From positions 1-16,161 of the forward strand of contig DASUSH010000080.1 in assembly GCA_036375215.1 (NCBI GenBank): 16,161 bases of DNA, in the 5' to 3' direction. The position numbers were made by a program, and so were the translations under genes. Positions 1 through 6,010 of this stretch are shown piece by piece (position 1 is the first letter of the stretch; every line of letters starts with the position of its first letter). This stretch comes from DASUSH01 sp036375215. GTDB lineage: Bacteria > Actinomycetota > Thermoleophilia > Solirubrobacterales > 70-9. The notes under the pieces are model-generated. The model did no database searches. It was not told the DNA's origin and was given only the letters and a program-made list of their open reading frames with translations.

Positions 1-32
1 CGAAGGTGCTCGAGCGGGCGGCGGTCGTTTGA
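1..32 (+). CDS. 3' end of upstream gene (possibly gap)
   Basis: Only the last nine codons are inside the window; they read KVLERAAVV and then TGA at 30-32. The stop overlaps the TTG start of pgk by 4 nt (TTGA), so this gene belongs to the same operon. Glyceraldehyde-3-phosphate dehydrogenase (gap) commonly precedes pgk and tpiA in bacteria, so gap is the best guess. That rests on gene order alone, because nine residues are too few to identify a family. Confidence 0.45.
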   Translation, partial: KVLERAAVV

Positions 33-1252
33 GCGACGGCGACGGCGGCGAGGCCGCCTTCGGCAAGGCGAGCGTCCGCGACGCGCCGGTCGAGGGCCGG
101 CGCGTGCTCGTCCGCGTCGACTTCAACGTCCCGCTCGAGGACGGCGGGGTCGCCGACGACACCCGGATCCGGGCGGCGATCCCGACGATCGAGCTGCTGC
201 GCGAGCGCGGCGCCGCGGTCATCCTCGCCTCCCACCTGGGGCGCCCGAAGGACCGCGAGCCCGAGCTCTCGCTCCGCCCGGTCGCCGATCGCCTCGGGGA
301 GCTGATCGGGGCCGAGGTGAAGCTGGCGCCGGGGCTGGTCGGGGACGATGTGACGGCGCTGACCGAGGGACTCGAGCCCGGCGAGGTCCTGCTGCTCGAG
401 AACAGCCGCTACGAGCCCGGCGAGACGAAGAACGATGCCGAGCTCGCCGAACGGCTCGCCGGCCTCGCCGACGTCTACGTGAACGACGCCTTCGGCGCTG
501 CCCACCGCGCCCACGCGACGACCGAGGGCGTCGCCCGCCACCTGCCCGCCTACGCCGGCCTCCTGCTCGAGCGCGAGGTGCTCGAGCTGAGCGCCGTCCG
601 CGACGACCCGTCGAGGCCGCTCGTCGTCGTGCTCGGCGGCGCCAAGGTCTCGGACAAGGTCGGGGTCCTCGAGCGCTTCATCGACGTCGCCGACGAGATC
701 CTGGTCGGCGGGGCGATGTGCTTCGTCTTCTTCCGCGCGCAGGGCCACGAGACCGGCGCCTCGCTGGTCGAGGAGGAGGGGATCGAGCTCGCCCGCCGCG
801 TGCTCGACGCGGCCGAGGGCTCACGCTGCGAGCTTCGCCTGCCCACCGACCTCGTCCTCGGCGAGGAGTTCGACGCCCGGACGGAGACGCGCGAGCTGGA
901 CGGGGTCGACGTGCCCGACGGCTGGATGGGCCTGGACGTCGGGCCGGAGACCGCGACCGCCTACGCCGAGGTGATCGCCGGCGCCGGGACCGTGCTGTGG
1001 AACGGCCCGATGGGTGCGTTCGAGCTGGGGCCGTTCGCCGCGGGAACGCGGGCGGTCGCCGAGGCGGTCGCGGCGGCGCCGGGCCGGACCGTGGTCGGCG
1101 GCGGCGACTCGGTCGCGGCCCTCGAGGAGTTCGGGCTCGCCGACCGGATCGACTGGGTCTCGACGGGCGGGGGCGCATCGCTCGAGCTGCTCGAGGGCAA
1201 GGCCCTGCCCGGCATCGAGGCGTTGCGCGACGCCGAGGGGGTCAAGGCGTGA
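29..1252 (+). CDS. pgk: phosphoglycerate kinase
   Basis: Cytosolic glycolytic enzyme that transfers the acyl-phosphate of 1,3-bisphosphoglycerate to ADP, giving ATP and 3-phosphoglycerate. At 407 aa it has the normal two-lobed length. The N-lobe shows VRVDFNVPL (about residues 28-36), ASHLGRPK (67-74) and NDAFGAAHRAHAT. The C-lobe shows GGAKVSDK, the WNGPMGAFE segment, and the nucleotide-binding GGGDSVAAL followed by STGGGASLELLEGK. The TTG at 29 is the only in-frame start codon ahead of the conserved core, so this start is well supported even though it leaves a slightly long N-terminal extension of about 20 residues. It overlaps the upstream stop (TTGA) and its own stop overlaps tpiA (GTGA), which implies translational coupling. 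No frameshift or missing key residue is visible. Confidence 0.97.
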   Translation: MSDGDGGEAAFGKASVRDAPVEGRRVLVRVDFNVPLEDGGVADDTRIRAAIPTIELLRERGAAVILASHLGRPKDREPELSLRPVADRLGELIGAEVKLAPGLVGDDVTALTEGLEPGEVLLLENSRYEPGETKNDAELAERLAGLADVYVNDAFGAAHRAHATTEGVARHLPAYAGLLLEREVLELSAVRDDPSRPLVVVLGGAKVSDKVGVLERFIDVADEILVGGAMCFVFFRAQGHETGASLVEEEGIELARRVLDAAEGSRCELRLPTDLVLGEEFDARTETRELDGVDVPDGWMGLDVGPETATAYAEVIAGAGTVLWNGPMGAFELGPFAAGTRAVAEAVAAAPGRTVVGGGDSVAALEEFGLADRIDWVSTGGGASLELLEGKALPGIEALRDAEGVKA

Positions 1253-2010
1253 GCGACCGTCGCCCCTACATAGCCGCCAACTGGAAGATGCACAAGACCG
1301 TCGAGGAGACCGAGGCGTTCGTCGGCGAGCTCCTCCCCGCCGTCGCCGGCGCAGGCGACGTCGACGTCGTCGTCTGCCCGCCCTATCTCGCCCTGAAGCG
1401 CGCCGTCGAGCTCTGCGCGCAGAGCCCGGTGCGGGTCGCGGCCCAGAACATGCACGAGGAGGAGTCCGGGGCGTTCACCGGCGAGGTCTCCGCGCCGATG
1501 CTCACGGAGATCGGGACCGACGCGGTCGTGCTCGGGCACTCCGAGCGGCGCACCTACTTCAACGAGACCGACGACGCGCTCGCCCGCAAGGTCCCCGCCG
1601 CGCTCGAGGCGGGGCTCGAGCCGATCCTCTGCGTCGGCGAGACCGAGGCCGAGCGCGACGCCGACGCCACGGAGAGCGTGCTCCTGCGCCAGGTGACCGC
1701 CGACCTCGCGGGGGTGGTCGACGCGCGCCTCGCCGACGTCGTCGTCGCCTATGAGCCCGTCTGGGCGATCGGCACGGGCCGCACCGCGACACCCGAGCAG
1801 GCCGACGAGGCGATCGCCTTCATCCGCCGCACCGTCGCCGGGCGCAGCGCCGAGGCCGCGGACCGGATCCGGATCATCTACGGCGGCTCCGTGAAGCCGG
1901 CCAACGCCGCCGAGCTGATGGCCCTCGACGGCGTCGACGGCGCCCTCGTCGGCGGCGCCAGCCTCGACCCCGCCGACTTCAGCGCGATCGTCGAAGCGGC
2001 CCGGCCTTGA
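1249..2010 (+). CDS. tpiA: triose-phosphate isomerase
   Basis: Interconverts dihydroxyacetone phosphate and glyceraldehyde-3-phosphate in the cytosol. The 253-aa product is a typical (beta/alpha)8 TIM barrel. Visible catalytic residues are N11 and K13 (ANWKMHKT), H97 in VLGHSERR, and E169 in AYEPVWAIGTGRT. The phosphate-binding IIYGGSVKPANA is at 209-220 and GALVGGASL near the C-terminus. The GTG start at 1249 overlaps the pgk stop by 4 nt, and placing Met there gives the usual short N-terminus before the first beta strand. The stop again overlaps the TTG start of gpmI. It lies between its two neighbours in central glycolysis and is probably co-transcribed with them. Confidence 0.97.
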   Translation: MSDRRPYIAANWKMHKTVEETEAFVGELLPAVAGAGDVDVVVCPPYLALKRAVELCAQSPVRVAAQNMHEEESGAFTGEVSAPMLTEIGTDAVVLGHSERRTYFNETDDALARKVPAALEAGLEPILCVGETEAERDADATESVLLRQVTADLAGVVDARLADVVVAYEPVWAIGTGRTATPEQADEAIAFIRRTVAGRSAEAADRIRIIYGGSVKPANAAELMALDGVDGALVGGASLDPADFSAIVEAARP

Positions 2011-3533
2011 GCCCGCCCGTCCCCTCGCTCTGCCTGGTCATCCTCGACGGCTGGGGGCTGGCCCCGCCCGGCCCCGGCAACGCGATCGAGCAGGCCGAGA
2101 CGCCGTTCTTCGACTCCCTCTGGGCGCGCTACCCGCACACCACGCTGACCGCCTGCGGCGAGGCGGTCGGGCTGCCCGAGGGCCAGATGGGCAACTCCGA
2201 GGTCGGCCACCTGAACCTCGGCGCGGGCGCGGTGATGAAGCAGGACCTGTTGCGGATCGACGAGGCGGTGGCCGACGGCAGCTTCTTCGAGAACGAGGTG
2301 CTGCTCGCGGCGTGCGCGCATGCCCGGGAGTCCGAGAGCGGGCGGCTCCACCTGCTCGGGCTCGTCTCCGACGGCGGGGTGCACTCGGGGTGGGAGCACA
2401 TCGAGGCCTGCGTCGAGCTCGCCGCGAGGGAGGGCGTGCCCGACCCGATCGTGCACGTCTTCACCGACGGCCGCGACACCCTCCCGCACTCGGCGCCGGG
2501 CTACGTCGAGGAGCTCGAGCGCTGGCTGCGCAGCGCCGGGCGGATCGGCACGGTCGCCGGCCGCTTCTACGCGATGGACCGCGACCGGCGCTGGGAGCGC
2601 ACCAAGCTCGCCTACGACGCGATCGCCCACGGCCGCGGGATCGAGGCGGCGAGCGCCGCCGAGGCGATTCGCGAGTCGTATGAGCGCGAGCCCCGCGGCG
2701 ACGAGTTCATCCAGCCGACCGTGATCGGCGACTACGACGGGATCAGGGACGGCGACGCCGTCTTCCACATGAACTTCCGGCCCGACCGCGCCCGCCAGAC
2801 GGTGCTCGCGCTCGCCGACCCCGGGTTCGGCGACTTCGACCGCGGCCCCGGGGCGCCGGGGGTGCGGATGTCGACGATGACCCGGTACCGCGACGGCTGG
2901 GAGTACCCGGTCGCCTTCGGGCCGATGGAGCCGGACACGACGATCGCCGAGGTCGTCGCCGAGGCCGGCCTCGGCCAGCTCCACGTCGCCGAGACCGAGA
3001 AGTACGCGCACGTGACCTACTTCTTCAACGGCGGCCGCGAGCGGGAGTGGGAGGGGGAGGACCGCGCGCTCGTGCCCTCGCCCCGCGACGTAAAGACCTA
3101 CGACCTAAAGCCGCAGATGTCCGCCTACGCCGCCGCCGACGCCTTCGCCGAGGGCTGGCGGGGCGGCGATTACCGCTTCGGGATCATCAACTTCGCGAAC
3201 GCGGACATGGTCGGCCACACCGGCGAGATCCCGGCGGCGGTGAAGGCGGTCGAGGCCGTCGACGAGTGCCTCTCGCGGGTGGTCGCGGCCGTCGAGGACG
3301 GCGGCGGCGCCTGCGTCATCACCGCGGACCACGGCAACGCCGACCACATGCTCGAGCCCGACGGCTCCCCGAACACGGCGCACTCGCTGAACCCCGTGCC
3401 GCTGGTCGTCACCGTCGAGGGCGTCGCGCTCGCCGACGGCGGCATCCTCGCGGACGTCGCGCCGACCGCGCTCGCGCTGCTCGGGCTCGATCAGCCCGAG
3501 GCGATGACGGGCCGCTCGCTGCTCGAGTCCTGA
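2007..3533 (+). CDS. gpmI: 2,3-bisphosphoglycerate-independent phosphoglycerate mutase
   Basis: Converts 3-phosphoglycerate to 2-phosphoglycerate by a Mn-dependent phosphoserine mechanism of the alkaline-phosphatase superfamily. The length of 508 aa is typical of iPGM. The N-terminal metal-binding LVILDGWGL is near residue 10, and the phosphorylated serine is S64 in MGNSEVGHLNLG. Later motifs are HVFTDGRDT, GRFYAMDRDRRWERT, NFRPDRARQ, EKYAHVTYFFNGG and the metal-binding ITADHGNADHM. The TTG start at 2007 overlaps the tpiA stop. It is the last gene of the glycolytic operon: a hairpin begins 2 nt after its TGA, and the opposing rhodanese gene overlaps its last 43 bp. This slot after tpiA is often held by secG in other bacteria (recalled, not checked); no secG is seen here. 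Confidence 0.97.
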   Translation: MSPPVPSLCLVILDGWGLAPPGPGNAIEQAETPFFDSLWARYPHTTLTACGEAVGLPEGQMGNSEVGHLNLGAGAVMKQDLLRIDEAVADGSFFENEVLLAACAHARESESGRLHLLGLVSDGGVHSGWEHIEACVELAAREGVPDPIVHVFTDGRDTLPHSAPGYVEELERWLRSAGRIGTVAGRFYAMDRDRRWERTKLAYDAIAHGRGIEAASAAEAIRESYEREPRGDEFIQPTVIGDYDGIRDGDAVFHMNFRPDRARQTVLALADPGFGDFDRGPGAPGVRMSTMTRYRDGWEYPVAFGPMEPDTTIAEVVAEAGLGQLHVAETEKYAHVTYFFNGGREREWEGEDRALVPSPRDVKTYDLKPQMSAYAAADAFAEGWRGGDYRFGIINFANADMVGHTGEIPAAVKAVEAVDECLSRVVAAVEDGGGACVITADHGNADHMLEPDGSPNTAHSLNPVPLVVTVEGVALADGGILADVAPTALALLGLDQPEAMTGRSLLES

Positions 3534-4000
3534 GGGCGGGACCGGCGTCCCGCTACCGGCAGCCCGAGCGTGATCCAATCGTGCATCCCGCCCCGGTAGT
3601 AGCGGATCAGCTCGGGGGGATGTCCGGCCTCGAGGAGCGCCCGGATCGACGCCGGCGTCGCCGCGCACTGCGGGCCGTTGCAGAAGAAGACCGTCGCCAT
3701 GTCGGTGGCGAGCTCGGCGATCCGCGCCACGACCTCTCGCCGCGGGATGTTGACCGCGGTCGGCAGCGTCGCCTCGGCGTGGCTCGCCGCGACCCGGGTG
3801 TCGACGAGGGGCCGCCCGCGGCGGATCTGCTCGATCACCTCGAGCTCGCCGACGGTGCGGACTCCGGCGGCGAGCTGGATCGGCTGCAGCGTCCCCCAGC
3901 TCCCGTCGACCACGTAGAGCCCGCGCTCGGGCAGGGCGCGGGGGAGGCGCTGGGGCTCGGGCCGGGGCGGGACGCGCTCGAGCGGTGTCGGCGTCGGCAT
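3491..4000 (-). CDS. rhodanese-domain sulfurtransferase
   Basis: A predicted cytosolic protein of 169 aa with a single rhodanese domain, which would carry sulfane sulfur as a persulfide on cysteine. It has a Pro-rich N-terminus (1-22), then GTLQPIQLAAGVRTV, PLVDTRVAASHAEATLPTA with the usual D67 and R69, and an active-site loop FFCNGPQCAAT (C107 likely catalytic, C112 a second cysteine), then YYRGGMHDW. The start is the ATG at 4000, 8 nt after the flavoprotein stop, so the two are probably one operon. The partner is SQR-like, which points to use of persulfide or polysulfide made by sulfide oxidation (inference). The last 43 bp overlap gpmI antisense, so the C-terminal tail after about residue 150 is low-complexity and probably unstructured. 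Confidence 0.88.
   Translation of the reverse strand: MPTPTPLERVPPRPEPQRLPRALPERGLYVVDGSWGTLQPIQLAAGVRTVGELEVIEQIRRGRPLVDTRVAASHAEATLPTAVNIPRREVVARIAELATDMATVFFCNGPQCAATPASIRALLEAGHPPELIRYYRGGMHDWITLGLPVAGRRSRPQDSSSERPVIASG
3536..3553. terminator. hairpin after gpmI
   Basis: A perfect 7-bp inverted repeat (GCGGGAC, loop CGGC, GTCCCGC) starts 2 nt after the gpmI stop. There is no T-tract, as is common for terminator-like hairpins in GC-rich genomes. On the opposite strand it lies inside the last codons of the rhodanese gene. Its role as a terminator is inferred from its position. Confidence 0.5.
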
Positions 4001-4008
4001 CGCCGGTC

Positions 4009-5268
4009 CTAGTCGGCGAGGACCCCGGACATCGCCTTGAGGCCGAGGTCCATCCCGCGCCAGAAGAGCCCGGCGTGGAAGGGCCTGCCGTTGCGAAAGC
4101 GCCAGGGCACGGAATGGCCGAGCATCATCTTGCCGGCCCGCCAGGCGATTGAGGAGCCCACCCGGTAATCGCCGTTCGCGTCCGGTCGGACCTCGACCGG
4201 ATGCTCGGGATCGCCGGTGACCCTCAGCGGCACCTGGGCGAAGGTGGCCTTGTCGAACTGCTCCATCACGCACATGCTCACCGGGTCGAAGTCCTCGGCG
4301 ACGCCCTCGCCGGTCAGCTCCGCCGCCAGGTGCGAGGCGACCGCGTCGGCCTGCAGGAAGGCGAGGAACGCCTGCTTCACCGGGAAGCCGCCGGCATCGC
4401 CGACTGCGGAGATCTCCGGGTGGCCGGCGAGGCGCCGGCTGCCGAGCTCGGTCTCGAGGAACCCGCGATCGTCCGCCGGAAGCCCGTCGAAGACGGTCGC
4501 GGCGACGTACGGGGGAAAGGCGACGAGCAGGTCGTACTCGAGTCGCTCGCCATTGGCGTAGGCGACGGCGCCGGCGTCGACCCGGTCGACGACCCAGCCG
4601 TGGTGGCCCTCGATTCCGCGACGCTCGAACTCCTCCTCGACGACGGTGTGAAGCCGCGGCCCGAAGGCCTGGATGTAGGTGTCCTCGTAGGTGGACCACA
4701 CGATCTCCGTGGCATCGCGGGCGCCGCGGCGGCGCAGCCACGTCTCCAGCATGAGCACGATCTCGTACAGCGGGCCGGCGCACTTGTTGTTCGGGGGGAC
4801 GAGGAAGAGCACCCGGCTGCGGCCGCCGGGGCTCCGCGCCGCCTCGAGGAGCCGCTCGAATCCCCCGCGGAGGCGCATCATGTCGTCCGGCGACCAGGTG
4901 CTGATCGCGTGGTCGGCGAGGCCGGGGATCTCGGTCGCTCGCATCCCCGAACCGGTCGCCACCACCAGATGGTCGTAGTCGAGCGATCGGCCCCCTGCGC
5001 TCACCCGCTTCGCGTCCGGGTCGACCTCGTCAGCGCGCCCCGCGATGAACTCGATCTCGCGGCGGGCGAGCGGCCGCGCCAGCGGTACCTCGAGCTTGCT
5101 CGGGTCGAGGCCGAAGGGCACGTAGATCGAGTTCGGCTTGAAGAGGAAATGGTCACGGTCGGAGACGAGGGCGATCTCGGCGCGGTCGCCGATGCGGGCG
5201 CGGAGGTCGAAGGCGGTCTCGAGGCCGCCGAAGCCGCCGCCGAGGACGAGGACGCGTGGTCGCTTCAC
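4009..5268 (-). CDS. FAD/NAD(P)-dependent oxidoreductase, sulfide:quinone oxidoreductase-like
   Basis: A 419-aa flavoprotein of the disulfide-reductase superfamily. An N-terminal dinucleotide-binding motif, VLVLGGGFGGLETA (6-19), is followed by DYDHLVVATGSG (98-108) and a second FAD-contacting segment, EISAVGDAGGFPVKQAF (285-301). Cysteines C163 (PPNNKCAGPLYE) and C333 (SMCVMEQFDK) sit where sulfide:quinone oxidoreductases and flavocytochrome c sulfide dehydrogenases carry the redox pair. I see no third cysteine near 120-130. The C-terminal region (MMLGHSVPWRFRNG, WRGMDLGLKAM) could be a membrane-associating amphipathic part, as in SQR. The likely role is oxidising sulfide to persulfide/polysulfide and passing electrons to quinone; a type II NADH dehydrogenase-like role is the alternative. 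The start is a GTG (5268-5266) with no clear ribosome-binding site. The downstream rhodanese supports a sulfur role. Confidence 0.8.
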   Translation of the reverse strand: MKRPRVLVLGGGFGGLETAFDLRARIGDRAEIALVSDRDHFLFKPNSIYVPFGLDPSKLEVPLARPLARREIEFIAGRADEVDPDAKRVSAGGRSLDYDHLVVATGSGMRATEIPGLADHAISTWSPDDMMRLRGGFERLLEAARSPGGRSRVLFLVPPNNKCAGPLYEIVLMLETWLRRRGARDATEIVWSTYEDTYIQAFGPRLHTVVEEEFERRGIEGHHGWVVDRVDAGAVAYANGERLEYDLLVAFPPYVAATVFDGLPADDRGFLETELGSRRLAGHPEISAVGDAGGFPVKQAFLAFLQADAVASHLAAELTGEGVAEDFDPVSMCVMEQFDKATFAQVPLRVTGDPEHPVEVRPDANGDYRVGSSIAWRAGKMMLGHSVPWRFRNGRPFHAGLFWRGMDLGLKAMSGVLAD

Positions 5269-5375
5269 GGGTCGAGCTTCGCAGCGTTAAGGCCCGCCCA
5301 CATCCGCACCGGCTACGTAATCGCCCTCCGCCGTGACCCGGTAGGCGCCGTGGGCGCCGCGGCCCCGGTCCGGGA

Positions 5376-5391
5376 ACCTTCTCCAGAAGGT
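5376..5391. promoter_or_regulatory. perfect 16-bp dyad upstream of the hsp20 promoter
   Basis: ACCTTCT-CC-AGAAGGT is a perfect 7-bp inverted repeat with a 2-nt centre, ending 12 bp before the -35 box. It lies in the 229-bp region between the divergent SQR-like and hsp20 genes, so it could bind a dimeric regulator acting on either. No regulator is recognised from the sequence. Confidence 0.45.
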
Positions 5392-5436
5392 GGGTCAAAT
5401 AACTTGACAGACCCAGACTGAGATATCTATACTGGG
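5391..5436 (+). promoter_or_regulatory. operator-like inverted repeats overlapping the hsp20 promoter
   Basis: TGGGTC (5391-5396) pairs with GACCCA (5410-5415) across the -35 box. CCCAG (5412-5416) pairs with CTGGG (5432-5436) across the -10 box, and a short TCAA-N5-TTGA dyad lies at 5395-5407. A repressor bound here would block RNA polymerase directly. The HAIR element bound by HspR matches only partly. Function is inferred. Confidence 0.4.
5404..5433 (+). promoter_or_regulatory. sigma-A-type promoter of hsp20
   Basis: TTGACA at 5404-5409, an 18-nt spacer, and TATACT at 5428-5433 form an almost perfect housekeeping promoter in an AT-rich island within very GC-rich DNA. Transcription would start near 5440, leaving a 5' leader of about 58 nt before the chosen ATG. 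Confidence 0.8.
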
Positions 5437-5454
5437 CACCATCAAGTCTGCAGC

Positions 5455-5471
5455 GACGACTTCGCGTCGTC
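5455..5471 (+). other. hairpin in the hsp20 5' leader
   Basis: GACGAC, loop TTCGC, GTCGTC forms a 6-bp stem in the predicted leader, ending 12 nt before the Shine-Dalgarno sequence. It does not sequester the AGGAGG, so it is not an obvious RNA thermometer. It may affect mRNA stability. Confidence 0.35.
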
Positions 5472-5483
5472 CACACGGTACGC

Positions 5484-5489
5484 AGGAGG
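5484..5489 (+). promoter_or_regulatory. Shine-Dalgarno sequence of hsp20
   Basis: AGGAGG lies 8 nt before the ATG at 5498 but only 2 nt before the in-frame ATG at 5492. The spacing selects 5498 as the real start. It is the clearest ribosome-binding site in the window. Confidence 0.8.
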
Positions 5490-5497
5490 TAATGAAG

Positions 5498-5986
5498 ATG
5501 GCGATTGTCAGGTACGACCCCGTCCGTGAGATCGACTCGCTCCAGGGCGAGGTGAACAGGCTCTTCGACGGTTTCTTCGGGACCCGGTCGAGCGGGCGCA
5601 ACGGCGCTGTCAGCCGCTGGATCCCGGCGATGGACCTGGTCGAGCGCGGCGACGAGTTCGTCCTTCGCGCCGACCTGCCCGGCATGTCCGAGGACGACGT
5701 CTCGATCGAGATCAAGGACAATGTCCTGACGATCTCGGGCGAGCGCAGGGCCGAGCACGAGGAGGAGGGTGAGAGCTTCTACCGCGCCGAGCGCGCGTTC
5801 GGCGGCTTCACCCGGACCCTGACGCTGCCCGAGGGCATCGATCCCGACGCTGTCAAGGCGAAGTTCGACGCCGGGGTCCTCGAGGTCCGCGTCCCGAAGC
5901 CGGCGGAGCGCAAGCCGCACCGGGTCCAGATCTCGAGCGGGTCCGGCGAGCCCGCCGCGGTCGAGGGCGAGGCCACGGAGAAGTAG
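5498..5986 (+). CDS. small heat-shock protein, Hsp20/alpha-crystallin family
   Basis: ATP-independent holdase chaperone that binds unfolding proteins and forms oligomers. It is 162 aa from the ATG at 5498. The N-terminal arm, MAIVRYDPVREIDSLQGEV with RLFDGFF, is typical of bacterial class A sHsps. The alpha-crystallin domain spans about 41-135, with PAMDLVERGDEFVLRADLPG, the ERAFGGFTRTLTLPEG stretch, and the signature AKFDAGVLEVRVPK (A121, G126-V127-L128). A C-terminal VQI at 143-145 fits the I-x-I motif used in oligomer assembly, followed by a flexible Ala/Glu-rich tail. The gene has a near-consensus promoter overlapped by inverted repeats, suggesting repression that is relieved by stress. 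It may read through into tgt, which starts 24 bp after its stop. Confidence 0.95.
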   Translation: MAIVRYDPVREIDSLQGEVNRLFDGFFGTRSSGRNGAVSRWIPAMDLVERGDEFVLRADLPGMSEDDVSIEIKDNVLTISGERRAEHEEEGESFYRAERAFGGFTRTLTLPEGIDPDAVKAKFDAGVLEVRVPKPAERKPHRVQISSGSGEPAAVEGEATEK

Positions 5987-5997
5987 GCATCAACTCC

Positions 5998-6003
5998 TAG
6001 GCT
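5998..6003 (+). promoter_or_regulatory. -10 element of a leaderless tgt transcript
   Basis: TAGGCT ends 7 nt before the GTG start of tgt, the distance expected if transcription begins at the start codon itself. No -35 box or Shine-Dalgarno is seen. The same arrangement occurs at three other genes in this window. Confidence 0.5.
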
Positions 6004-6010
6004 GCGCGGG

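Noticed and set aside
5403..5423. HspR-binding HAIR element at the hsp20 promoter
   Set aside because: CTTGACA-N7-ACTGAGA matches the CTTGAGT-N7-ACTCAAG consensus at only about 9 of 14 positions, and part of the match is the -35 box itself.
5455..5497. RNA thermometer in the hsp20 leader
   Set aside because: The visible stem does not cover the AGGAGG or the ATG, and no U-rich or ROSE-like pairing to the ribosome-binding site was found.
5492..5497. hsp20 start at the first ATG (5492)
   Set aside because: It is only 2 nt from the Shine-Dalgarno; the ATG at 5498 has the proper 8-nt spacing and gives the usual MAIVRYDP-like N-terminus.
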